This document shows positions 1-6,388 of a stretch of DNA of 7,066 bases, in pieces. The DNA comes from an uncultured Planctomycetaceae bacterium (GTDB lineage Bacteria; Planctomycetota; Planctomycetia; Planctomycetales; Planctomycetaceae), in assembly GCA_903823545.1 (NCBI GenBank), contig CAIJTL010001282.1, positions 1-7,066 of the forward strand, in the 5' to 3' direction. Under the pieces are notes generated by a model. It searched no databases and had not been told where the DNA came from. It saw only the letters and a program-made list of their open reading frames with translations. Made by a program: the position numbers and the translations under genes. How positions within the stretch are numbered: position 1 is the first letter of the stretch; every line of letters begins with the position of its first letter.

Positions 1-747
1 CAGGTCGACAACCAGGCGCACGCTAGTTACGCCTTTAGTATTGGCGACACAACACATGCAATTTTCCGCAGTTCGACCGGCAACCTCGACGGAAATATTG
101 ACGGCGATCCAGCCGTCTCGCCGGGCATTAGCCAGAGGAATCGTGGAGCTTTTTCGTTCCGGTCCTGCTCGAAAGTGTCGGATATCCAAGACGGGACAAG
201 CAATACAGTATTCATGGCTGAGCGTGATCTTGGTAACCCGACTAACCGACGTGATGCCTTGGGCCGCGTTTTCAGTACGGCGTTAGATTCATCAACGGGT
301 GGTAACGTAGATGCATGCAAGGCTACGTCAGTTCAAGGCTATTATGCGGCAAACAGTTTTGCTGACCTCCCAGGTGAGCGTTGGGCGTCCGGTTTTTACT
401 TTCATTCGGGTGTTGCTTTGGTGCTTCCGCCAAATAGTGCTTCGTGTCTTGCCACACTTCCAACGTTCGTAAATACGGTTTCTACGAATCCTGGTACCGG
501 CGTGGTTGGCTTGATTTCGGTGAGTAGCCGACACACCGGCGGGGCACATTGCCTCATGGGGGATGGCACCGTCCGCTTTGTAAATGAGAACATCAACTCG
601 CAAAGCACTGGCTACGTTAGCTCATCTGCTAGCACTAACTCCAGTTACACAGTGAGCGGTATTGCTGCGTTGAACGGCGGAAGTCCATTTGGTGTCTGGG
701 GTGCAATTGGTACTATCGGAGCTGGCGAAACTGTTTCTGATTTCTAA
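1..747 (+). CDS. DUF1559 family protein, 3' part (5' end off window)
   Basis: The frame is open from base 1 to the TAA at 745-747 (248 residues), so the start lies upstream of the window. An internal GTG at 175 could mimic a start, but the reading before it already looks like the family. DUF1559 proteins are abundant, largely uncharacterised planctomycete proteins, usually with an N-terminal type IV pilin-like methylation segment that would be in the missing part. Visible signatures are the DGTSNT motif (window residues 64-69) followed by VFMAER, then the H-X9-DG motif (H178, D188, G189) in a context that continues GTVRFVNENIN. The C-terminus, GVWGAIGTIGAGETVSDF, is the usual family ending. 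The protein is probably exported and surface- or pseudopilus-associated, but its role is unknown. A strong terminator follows 31 bp after the stop, so it is not co-transcribed with the next gene. Family assignment is secure; function is not. Confidence 0.93.
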   Translation, partial: QVDNQAHASYAFSIGDTTHAIFRSSTGNLDGNIDGDPAVSPGISQRNRGAFSFRSCSKVSDIQDGTSNTVFMAERDLGNPTNRRDALGRVFSTALDSSTGGNVDACKATSVQGYYAANSFADLPGERWASGFYFHSGVALVLPPNSASCLATLPTFVNTVSTNPGTGVVGLISVSSRHTGGAHCLMGDGTVRFVNENINSQSTGYVSSSASTNSSYTVSGIAALNGGSPFGVWGAIGTIGAGETVSDF

Positions 748-778
748 GAGTCATTTAGTTGCTTGGCCCGTTTTGATA

Positions 779-810
779 CCGCCCTAATTCAATTAGGGCG
801 GTTTTTTTTT
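779..810 (+). terminator. Intrinsic terminator after the DUF1559 gene
   Basis: A 9-bp perfect stem (779-787 with 793-801, arm CCGCCCTAA) closes a 5-nt loop and is followed directly by nine T (802-810). The arms can formally extend to 11 bp around a single central base. It lies 31 bp past the TAA of the DUF1559 gene and points the same way. There is no A-run on the left side, so it looks unidirectional. Confidence 0.93.
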
Positions 811-1015
811 GTATTGTCGTCCTACAATTGCGTACCAACACATTCTTGCGGCGATTCTTGATTAAATGTCGGAGCGACCTCAGAAGGCAAATCAATTCAA
901 CTTGAGGTGTTTTTGCCGCCGCAAAAAATAAGCTGCGATGGCTTTGTCACACTCTAAAAAGAATCAGCTAAGTTTACTGCTATTGTCGTCTTAATCAGTA
1001 GTTTTTTAACGACTT

Positions 1016-1023
1016 AAGAGAGG
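1016..1023 (+). promoter_or_regulatory. Shine-Dalgarno site of the leucine-rich-repeat gene
   Basis: AAGAGAGG ends 7 nt before the ATG at 1031 and supports that start. The remaining 811-1015 stretch is AT-rich and must hold the promoter, since a terminator closes the previous gene. I could not identify a convincing -35/-10 pair. Confidence 0.65.
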
Positions 1024-1030
1024 CCAGCTT

Positions 1031-2203
1031 ATGAGCTCACAACAAATAAAGACGAATAGTAAATCCAAATTGTTTTCACGATTTCCTATGTTTTCTGTGG
1101 TGCTCCTAGAGGCGGTGATTGTCTGTGGTTGTGAAAAAGTCCCGACATTTAAAGAAGTGATTGGTCAGGCTCCGAAGTCAACCGAAACCGCAGCTTCTAA
1201 TCAGTCAGACACCAAAACTGCAGAAATACACAGCCTTCAGCCAGCGGAAGTTAATCCTGTTCGTGTCATAAACCCTCAGGAAGTGATTACGGGCTTTAAG
1301 GCGATTCGCAACTTTGAAAGAACGGATAGTGACCTAGCACGATTGGCCGAGCTGACGAGCGAGTTGGAGACTATCACAGAAATGGATCTCGCAGCTGCAA
1401 AAGGAGTCTCCGATGTCGGCCTGAAGCACGTTGCAAGAATTCCAAACATCGAGCGGCTCAACCTCTCAGGGACATCGGTTACTACGGCTGGATTTCCTGT
1501 TGTGTCAGCGCTTCAGAAAATGAAGTCGCTGGAGTTTCGAAGCTTCGCGATGGACGCAGAAGCGATCAAGACAATTGTGAAGGTCGAAAGCTTAGAGCAG
1601 CTCATCTTATCGCAGACATCAGGAGGTGAAGCCGATTTCGCCTTATTGTGTCATTTGCCTGAACTGCGAGAGCTCGATCTAAGTCAGCGAGCCATCTCGG
1701 ATCAAGCGATTAAGTCTCTAGCAGACTGCCCTAAATTAGAAGTGCTCTTGCTGCAAAGAACTCCGATCAACGGAAGTGGCCTGCTCGCATTTGGTGCTAA
1801 AAAGGGGCCTCCGCTGCGCGTTCTCAACGTTAATGCAACGCGATTTGGCGAGAAAGGAATGCCCAGCCTGAAGGGCCTAGAGACTCTAGAGGAGTTACAT
1901 GCCAGTGAAAGTGGTATTGTTGATCAAACTTTATTGCAAAACCTCAGAGGATTGGGGCGATTGAAAAAGTTGGAACTGGGGCTAAATGCCATTACCGATG
2001 TCGGTGCTCAGGCTGTTTCAGGACTTAAATCACTGGAAGAAGTTTCTTTCGCAGGCTGCGGTGGAGTGAGCGACAAAACATTGGGGTATCTAAAGTCGCA
2101 CAAAAACCTTCGTCGACTTGACCTCAAGGGATGTCGAATTAGCCCTGCTGCCATTCAAGCATTTAAGAAGCTTCAGCCAAATTGTGAATTGCTTACGAAT
2201 TAG
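1031..2203 (+). CDS. Leucine-rich-repeat lipoprotein
   Basis: The 390-residue protein starts at an ATG with a good ribosome site. Residues 1-34 look like a lipoprotein signal: a basic n-region (K7 to R17), a hydrophobic core (about 20-31, interrupted by E27) and a plausible lipobox VCGC with the lipidated Cys at 34. A polar, Ser/Thr/Gln-rich linker follows (about 40-75). From about residue 110 to 385 there are roughly ten leucine-rich repeats of about 24 residues, for example ELRELDLSQRAISDQAIKSL (211-230), RLKKLELGLNAITDVGAQAV (310-329) and NLRRLDLKGCRISPAAIQAF (359-378). The ending, LQPNCELL, matches the common cap of planctomycete repeat proteins of this type. No catalytic domain is present. 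The protein is probably a membrane-anchored binding or scaffold protein outside the cytoplasmic membrane, with unknown partner. Base composition is visibly more AT-rich than the oxidoreductase operon. The signal is slightly unorthodox (acidic residue in the core, Cys at -2), so lipidation is likely rather than certain. Confidence 0.9.
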   Translation: MSSQQIKTNSKSKLFSRFPMFSVVLLEAVIVCGCEKVPTFKEVIGQAPKSTETAASNQSDTKTAEIHSLQPAEVNPVRVINPQEVITGFKAIRNFERTDSDLARLAELTSELETITEMDLAAAKGVSDVGLKHVARIPNIERLNLSGTSVTTAGFPVVSALQKMKSLEFRSFAMDAEAIKTIVKVESLEQLILSQTSGGEADFALLCHLPELRELDLSQRAISDQAIKSLADCPKLEVLLLQRTPINGSGLLAFGAKKGPPLRVLNVNATRFGEKGMPSLKGLETLEELHASESGIVDQTLLQNLRGLGRLKKLELGLNAITDVGAQAVSGLKSLEEVSFAGCGGVSDKTLGYLKSHKNLRRLDLKGCRISPAAIQAFKKLQPNCELLTN

Positions 2204-2332
2204 CCTGCCTCTGCTGGACAAACTTGGTCGTTGAGCCTGACATCCAGCTACCCTCAGGACGTGATTGCCTCACTGCTAAGTGTTGGATACCACATAGCGT
2301 TCCGGCTGCTGCGCCAGCCTTAAGTTTTGGGA

Positions 2333-2382
2333 TAGCTGAACTCGCAAGAGTTCGAACGTCAGAAGTCTCGCGACTTCAGCTA
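2333..2382. repeat. Palindromic double-hairpin element (REP/MITE-like)
   Basis: Outer arms TAGCT (2333-2337) and AGCTA (2378-2382) pair around two hairpins of the same design. The first is GAACTC-gcaa-GAGTTC (2338-2353). The second is GAAGTC-tcgc-GACTTC (2362-2377). They are separated by an 8-nt linker. The whole can fold into a three-way junction in which every base outside the two tetraloops and the linker is paired. This architecture resembles dispersed intergenic palindromes that I associate with planctomycete genomes. That association is from memory and copy number was not checked. A role as a mobile non-autonomous element, or as a transcript end between converging genes, is inference. 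Confidence 0.7.
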
Positions 2383-2492
2383 CCCCCGTTTCTAGCTTGG
2401 ACAGATCGCTAGTCCCCGTTGGAAGGTTCGCACTGAGAGATATTTTTGCCAATATAGATCGAGTAATCTTGCGCAAGCGGTCTAGCAACAGC

Positions 2493-2507
2493 GAGTGTTC
2501 AACACTC
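2493..2507. repeat. Short palindrome in the convergent gap
   Basis: GAGTGTT and AACACTC form 7-base arms around one central base, or a 5-bp stem with a 5-nt loop. No T-run follows on either strand, so it is not a canonical intrinsic terminator. It may be chance or a weak RNA 3' structure. Confidence 0.35.
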
Positions 2508-2797
2508 CTTAAAAACAACTACAGCCCCTTGAGCTTGTAGGCTTCCACCATGCGGGAGCGGACAGAATGATCGGCAAATCGCCCACTTGAGCCCTCACCA
2601 ACGCTGAAGGCTCTTCGGCGATTAGCGTCATCGCGAATTGCCCCGGCAACAATAACCAAATCAACAATCGCTACCGCCCGAATCGCCGAGCTCTCAAGAG
2701 CCACATGATCGGCTCTCCGACTTCGTGGTATTGTTGTTGCGCAGCAACTGCGATTGATGATTACTCGGCCACGATCAACGGACAACAACTCAAATAC

Positions 2798-2832
2798 AAA
2801 AAAAATCCCCGCCGGTCAAAAAACCGGCGAGG
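2798..2832 (-). terminator. Intrinsic terminator of the molybdenum hydroxylase operon
   Basis: Read on the minus strand, a GC-rich stem (CGCCGGT/ACCGGCG, 2823-2829 with 2810-2816) is extended by two further pairs across a mismatch. One base separates it from a run of eight T (minus strand; eight A at 2798-2805). It lies 37 bp after the stop of the FAD subunit gene and closes the operon. There is no T-run on the plus strand, so it should not terminate the converging leucine-rich-repeat transcript. Confidence 0.92.
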
Positions 2833-2869
2833 ATGACAGTAGGATGGCATGGCAAGCTCGTAATACGAA

Positions 2870-3922
2870 CTACAAGACCTCACCGAGCTGGTTGGTTGCC
2901 TTGAGCAACGCGCGCTTCACGGCGGTTTGAGCTTGTTGAACTTTGTAATCGTTCTGGCTCAGTGGCGTGGCTTTGGCGAGGGCAATTTGGCCGGCGGTCT
3001 CGGCGGTGTCAGCGGTCAATTTCTGGCCGACGAGCCAGCGGCTTGCTTCATGTGCTATCCACGGAGTCGGAGCAACGTGGCCGAGCACGATCTTCGCCGT
3101 TCGGACGATGCCACCTTCAATACCAACACAGGCAGCCGCGCTCACTTGTGGCTGATCGAGGCCTTCCAGTTGCAGAACCTCATAAGTCGCACTTCGAGTT
3201 TCTTGTGCGGCGGGAAGCCAAAGGTGAGTGATCAACTGACCGGGCTTGAGAACTGTCACGCCTTGAGAATTCGTCTTAGGCGTGATGAAGAAGTATTCCA
3301 GCGGAAGCCATTCTTCGTGGAGGTCAGTTGTTCGTTGTCCGTTGCCTGTTGCATTTGGCAACTGACCACTGACCACTGACCACTGACGACGGACGACTCG
3401 CACCTTGGCGTCCCAGGCGATCATCGGCGGAGCAAAGCGGGAGGAACTGACGAACTTGGCTGGGCCACTGTTGCCGAGGATGGCGTGGTAGCGGTTGTCG
3501 CCGGTGGCGACGAGCGACTCGCCGTTTTGCATCGCGAGTAGGCCGTGACCGTTGCGGTAGTACCAGCAGTGAGGAAGCTGACACAGGTCACCGGCGAGCG
3601 TGCCGTTGGCTGTGATTTGGATCGAGCGAATTCCCTCAATCACGTCGGTCAACGAACGATAGTCAGCCGCGAGTGCACTCTCATTGAGTTCATCGAGTGT
3701 GGTGCTCGCGCCGATCAACAGTCCGTTGTCGTGCAGCTTGATGCCACGCAGTGACGAGATGTTTTTGATGTCCACGACGCGAGCCGGTTGGACGACATCG
3801 CGTTTGAGCAAATTCATTAAGTCAGTCCCGCCGGCCAAGACCGCCGTATTGCCGCCGTGTTCGGCCAGCAGTTCCAGCGCTTCAGCCTCAGTTTCAGGGC
3901 TAGCGTATTCAAAGGATCGCAT
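2870..3922 (-). CDS. FAD-binding subunit of a xanthine dehydrogenase-family molybdenum hydroxylase
   Basis: This 350-residue subunit takes electrons from the [2Fe-2S] clusters and passes them from FAD to an acceptor. Residues 1 to about 175 are the FAD-binding domain: N25-TAVLAGGTDLMNLLK is the flavin phosphate loop, LLIGASTTLDEL (68-79) is typical, and TLAGDLCQLPHCWYYR (108-123) is the second flavin-contact region. Residues about 240-345 are the CO-dehydrogenase flavoprotein C-terminal domain (LGHVAPTPW at 280-288). The ATG has a GAGG ribosome site 7 nt upstream. Between the domains, about residues 179-201 are encoded by an inserted repeat and look unlike the family. In this region E. coli PaoB carries four Cys for an extra [4Fe-4S] cluster. 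Only C114 and C119 are seen here, so that cluster is probably absent. The gene is last in the operon, separated from the Mo subunit by 175 bp containing a MITE-like repeat. Substrate and electron acceptor are unknown. Confidence 0.93.
   Translation of the reverse strand: MRSFEYASPETEAEALELLAEHGGNTAVLAGGTDLMNLLKRDVVQPARVVDIKNISSLRGIKLHDNGLLIGASTTLDELNESALAADYRSLTDVIEGIRSIQITANGTLAGDLCQLPHCWYYRNGHGLLAMQNGESLVATGDNRYHAILGNSGPAKFVSSSRFAPPMIAWDAKVRVVRRQWSVVSGQLPNATGNGQRTTDLHEEWLPLEYFFITPKTNSQGVTVLKPGQLITHLWLPAAQETRSATYEVLQLEGLDQPQVSAAACVGIEGGIVRTAKIVLGHVAPTPWIAHEASRWLVGQKLTADTAETAGQIALAKATPLSQNDYKVQQAQTAVKRALLKATNQLGEVL
3322..3390. repeat. Heptanucleotide tandem repeat with hairpin, inserted in frame in the FAD gene
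   Basis: On the plus strand the 7-mer ACTGACC occurs three times in a row (3361-3381), followed by the variants ACTGACG and ACGGACG. A 9-bp inverted repeat, GGTCAGTTG (3322-3330) and CAACTGACC (3359-3367), surrounds an inner stem GTTGCC/GGCAAC (3341-3346 with 3357-3362). The insertion keeps the reading frame and is translated as a Ser/Thr/Asn/Gln-rich stretch (about residues 179-201, containing QWSVVSGQLPNATGNGQRTT). Similar heptameric repeats are known as short tandemly repeated sequences in cyanobacteria and, to my recollection, also occur in planctomycetes. Confidence 0.8.
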
Positions 3923-3960
3923 GGTTGAACCTCATATCGAGGGATGAATGGGGGAAATCA

Positions 3961-4081
3961 TTTCAACGCAAAGGCGTAAAGGTCTGCGGCAAAGTTTCGC
4001 AAAGAAAAAGAGCCTGGATAATGCAACTCTCAAATCCTTTCCTTGGCGAGTCTTTGCGTTCTCCGCGCCTTTGCGTTGAAA
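3961..4081. repeat. MITE-like inverted-repeat element between the Mo and FAD genes
   Basis: Perfect 16-bp terminal inverted repeats, TTTCAACGCAAAGGCG (3961-3976) and its complement (4066-4081), bound a 121-bp element. Imperfect complementarity continues inward, and the motif CGCAAAG recurs in both arms (3967-3973, 3998-4004; complements at 4052-4058, 4069-4075). No clear target duplication flanks it. Repeats of the CGCAAAG type occur scattered in many environmental bacterial genomes, planctomycetes included, and often create spurious reading frames (family knowledge from memory). Here it begins 16 bp after the Mo-subunit stop, so in the operon mRNA it would form a long stem-loop between two cistrons. 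Confidence 0.82.
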
Positions 4082-4097
4082 ACTGTTTTGAATGGAA

Positions 4098-6386
4098 TCA
4101 AGCTTTCGCTTTTGCCGCTTTGAGCGCGTCGAGCACTCGCTTCGGTGTAAGCGGGATTGTCGGAACGCGGACTCCGGTCGCGTTGGCGACGGCGTTACTG
4201 ATTGCCGCTCCGCAGGCGATGACCGGGGGTTCGCCGAGGCCGATAACACCTCGTTCATATTCGCTGTCGGGCTGATACATCTCGACGATCAGTTCGCCAA
4301 TGTCACCGATTCGCGGCAGCTTGTAGTTCTCCAAATCGGCGTTGATGTAGCGACCGGTCTTGTTGTCGAGGATTTGTTCCTCGGTCAGCGAGTACGCGAT
4401 CCCCATGATCATGCCGCCGTAAACCTGGCTCTTGGCCGTGAGCAAATCGACGATCAATCCGCAGTCCTGAACGGCGACAAACTGGTTGATGCGGACGAGA
4501 CCTGTTTCGGTATCGACCGAGACATCAGCCATCTGCACGCCACCGACTTGCTCGCTGGTGAGTCCGTCGTCCTTCGGACCTTCGCCCGTGGTCTCGATCC
4601 CCATCATGCCGAGCAAACCACACGCGGCTTTCCACGTGCAGACCTCTTTACCGTCTGACCAGATTTTGCCGCCCTTCGCCTTCAACGAGTTGCCATCGAC
4701 CTTGTGCTTCGCAGCCACGACATCGAACAACTTGCCGAGTGCCGCGATCGCCGCTCGTCGGTTTGGACCGGTGACGCCACCGATTGTCGTGCTGCCGCCA
4801 GACGGGCCAGATCGCGGATAGATGCTGGAACCATACCGCACTTTGACCGCTTCGATCGGCAAACCGAACGTCTCACCGAGCACAATGGCAATCGCCGTTC
4901 GAGTGCCGGTGCCGATGTCTTGCGTGCCGCTCAGCGATTCTACGCTGCCGTCCGGGTTGATGCGGACGGTGCATGTCGCGGCGTGAGCTTTGCCACCCCA
5001 CGTGTGGATCGCCATGCCGAGGCCGCGTTTGACAGCTCCGTCACCACCTTTGCCATGAGGGTGCCACTTCTTCGACCAGCCGATCAGCTCAGCCGCTCGT
5101 TTGATCTCCGCGATGTAGGTCGCCTGCAGCTTTTCTGGCGTCTTGTCGATGTTTGCGAGGAACACATCGACGGCGCTTTTGCCGAGCTTGCCTGCGATGT
5201 CGTCCAACGCGGTATCGGTCAACGCACAGAGTTGCGGATGCGGCGGAGCACGCCACGCTCGGTCGGGACCGGCGTTTGTCACAAGTCCCGTGGCTTTGCG
5301 ATTGCGGTTCTCAAAATCAAAGACATATGGAAACTGCGCGAGATTGATCGTGCCTCCCTTCATGCCTCCGTTTGAACCCCAGTGATGGCTGTCCCACGCG
5401 ACGATCTTACCGTCTTTGTCGGCGGCGATCGTGACCTCTGCAAAGCCCGATGGTCGAGTCCCGGCGATCTTCAGCTCCGTTGCGCGGTCGAGCATCAATC
5501 GGACAGGACGTCCGGTTTCTTTCGACATCTTCGCGGCAGCAATTCCCCAATCATCAGCGGCGAATTTCGAGCCGAAGCCGCCACCGATGTAAACGCAGTT
5601 CACAGTCACGTCGGCTTGATCTAACCCCAATGGGCCTGCGAATTGACCAGCAGTGCCGCTGACGTTTTGCGTCGAGAGATTGACGTTGAGCTTGTTTCCA
5701 TCAAACCGACAGACCGAGCCGTGCGGTTCGAGGCACATGTGGCTGATCGTCGCGATGCCATAAGTCCCTTTGTGAACAACGGCAGCCGACTTGATTGCAT
5801 CTGCAACATCGCCCTTCGTGTTTTCGCCAAGCGGCTTGATGCGAGCCACTGCATCAAGCTGCTTTTGAAACGGTTCAAACTTCTTGTTCTCATCGTCAGA
5901 ACGATCGTCGGCAGGCTTCTTCAGAATCGCCTGAATGTCCGCCGGGAAAGTCTTTACCAATTCTCCGGTGCGGAGTTCATGCAGCTTCGTCGCGCCGGCG
6001 AGATCGTCTTCGTCAACGAAGTGCTCTTTCAGCGTGTACTCAACCTTGATTGCTCGCAGTCCGTCTTCCGCTTGTTCCTGCCGTTCGGCAGCGACAGCGG
6101 CGACGAGCGTACCGTCCCACAGCAATTCGTCACCCTCTTTAACGAAAGCATGCACAGCCTTCACGCCGGGCATCTTTTTCGCGTCGTCGAGGTTCAAACT
6201 TTTGACGAGAGCCGCGCCACCTTTGAAGGTGAGCACTTTCGCAACAAGGCAGTCCTTCGGATTCACGTCGGCGGTGTACTTCGCCACGCCTGACGCCTTC
6301 TCGATTCCGTCGAGCCGTTGAATCTCTTTGCCGAGATGCACATTGTCTTTGCGAGGCCCCCAGGCCACTTTCAGTTCAGTCGCCAT
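4098..6386 (-). CDS. Molybdopterin-binding catalytic subunit of a xanthine dehydrogenase/aldehyde oxidase-family enzyme
   Basis: This 762-residue subunit binds the molybdenum cofactor and should hydroxylate an aldehyde or N-heterocyclic substrate with water as oxygen donor. Residues about 20-140 are the a/b hammerhead domain (DGIEKASGVAKYTAD at 26-40). GGGFGSK (268-274) is the first cofactor loop and GRPVRLMLDRATEL (292-305) follows it as usual. RAWRAPPHPQ (376-385) supplies the conserved active-site region Arg (R379). TQDIGTGTRTA (488-498) and GPSGGSTT (527-534) are cofactor-binding segments. GVIGLGEPP near the end contains the catalytic Glu, E719. I chose the ATG at 6386, 2 nt after the Fe-S gene stop, because AAGGGAGG sits 9 nt upstream; an in-frame GTG at 6425 would overlap that gene. 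No signal peptide is present, so export would depend on the Tat signal of its partner. A charged stretch (about 145-188) looks like an insertion. The substrate cannot be assigned. Confidence 0.94.
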   Translation of the reverse strand: MATELKVAWGPRKDNVHLGKEIQRLDGIEKASGVAKYTADVNPKDCLVAKVLTFKGGAALVKSLNLDDAKKMPGVKAVHAFVKEGDELLWDGTLVAAVAAERQEQAEDGLRAIKVEYTLKEHFVDEDDLAGATKLHELRTGELVKTFPADIQAILKKPADDRSDDENKKFEPFQKQLDAVARIKPLGENTKGDVADAIKSAAVVHKGTYGIATISHMCLEPHGSVCRFDGNKLNVNLSTQNVSGTAGQFAGPLGLDQADVTVNCVYIGGGFGSKFAADDWGIAAAKMSKETGRPVRLMLDRATELKIAGTRPSGFAEVTIAADKDGKIVAWDSHHWGSNGGMKGGTINLAQFPYVFDFENRNRKATGLVTNAGPDRAWRAPPHPQLCALTDTALDDIAGKLGKSAVDVFLANIDKTPEKLQATYIAEIKRAAELIGWSKKWHPHGKGGDGAVKRGLGMAIHTWGGKAHAATCTVRINPDGSVESLSGTQDIGTGTRTAIAIVLGETFGLPIEAVKVRYGSSIYPRSGPSGGSTTIGGVTGPNRRAAIAALGKLFDVVAAKHKVDGNSLKAKGGKIWSDGKEVCTWKAACGLLGMMGIETTGEGPKDDGLTSEQVGGVQMADVSVDTETGLVRINQFVAVQDCGLIVDLLTAKSQVYGGMIMGIAYSLTEEQILDNKTGRYINADLENYKLPRIGDIGELIVEMYQPDSEYERGVIGLGEPPVIACGAAISNAVANATGVRVPTIPLTPKRVLDALKAAKAKA

Positions 6387-6388
6387 AG

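Larger units (their letters stand above)
2204..2797. other. Convergent intergenic region without a supported gene
   Basis: This 594-bp gap lies between the stop of the leucine-rich-repeat gene and the terminator of the minus-strand operon. It contains the 50-bp double-hairpin element (2333-2382), a small hairpin GGCTG/CAGCC just before it (2304-2308 with 2315-2319), and a 15-base palindrome at 2493-2507. The minus strand is open from 2815 down to a TAG at 2519-2521, and again beyond it to 2276. Neither stretch has an ATG at its beginning, a ribosome site or a recognisable product. No T-run hairpin serving the leucine-rich-repeat gene is visible. The area may be a remnant assembled from dispersed repeats. 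Confidence 0.6.

Noticed and set aside
910..927. Inverted repeat TTTTTGC/GCAAAAA upstream of the leucine-rich-repeat gene
   Set aside because: The stem is mostly A-T with only two G-C pairs, no T-run follows it, and it is far from both genes' ends; chance is likely.
944..974. Possible promoter (TTGTCA followed by TAAGTT) before the leucine-rich-repeat gene
   Set aside because: The spacing of 19 bp and the poor -10 match make it unconvincing.
2276..2518. Second minus-strand open stretch in the same frame
   Set aside because: It starts at a TTG directly after a stop codon and runs through the palindromic element; there is no family resemblance.
2519..2788. Minus-strand open stretch of about 90 codons in the convergent gap
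   Set aside because: It has only a TTG as possible start, no ribosome site, begins just past the operon terminator, and its product is not recognisable. Its codons look partly gene-like, so a degraded gene is not excluded.
3361..3388. Short tandem repeats considered as a CRISPR array
   Set aside because: The units are 7 bp, contiguous and without spacers, and they lie inside a coding sequence.
3932..4258. Minus-strand open frame over the MITE-like element
   Set aside because: It overlaps the end of the Mo gene and is generated by the CGCAAAG-type repeat, a known source of spurious proteins.
4704..5375. Long plus-strand open frames opposite the Mo subunit gene
   Set aside because: They lie antisense to a clearly coding, domain-complete gene and have compositional bias typical of antisense frames in GC-rich DNA.
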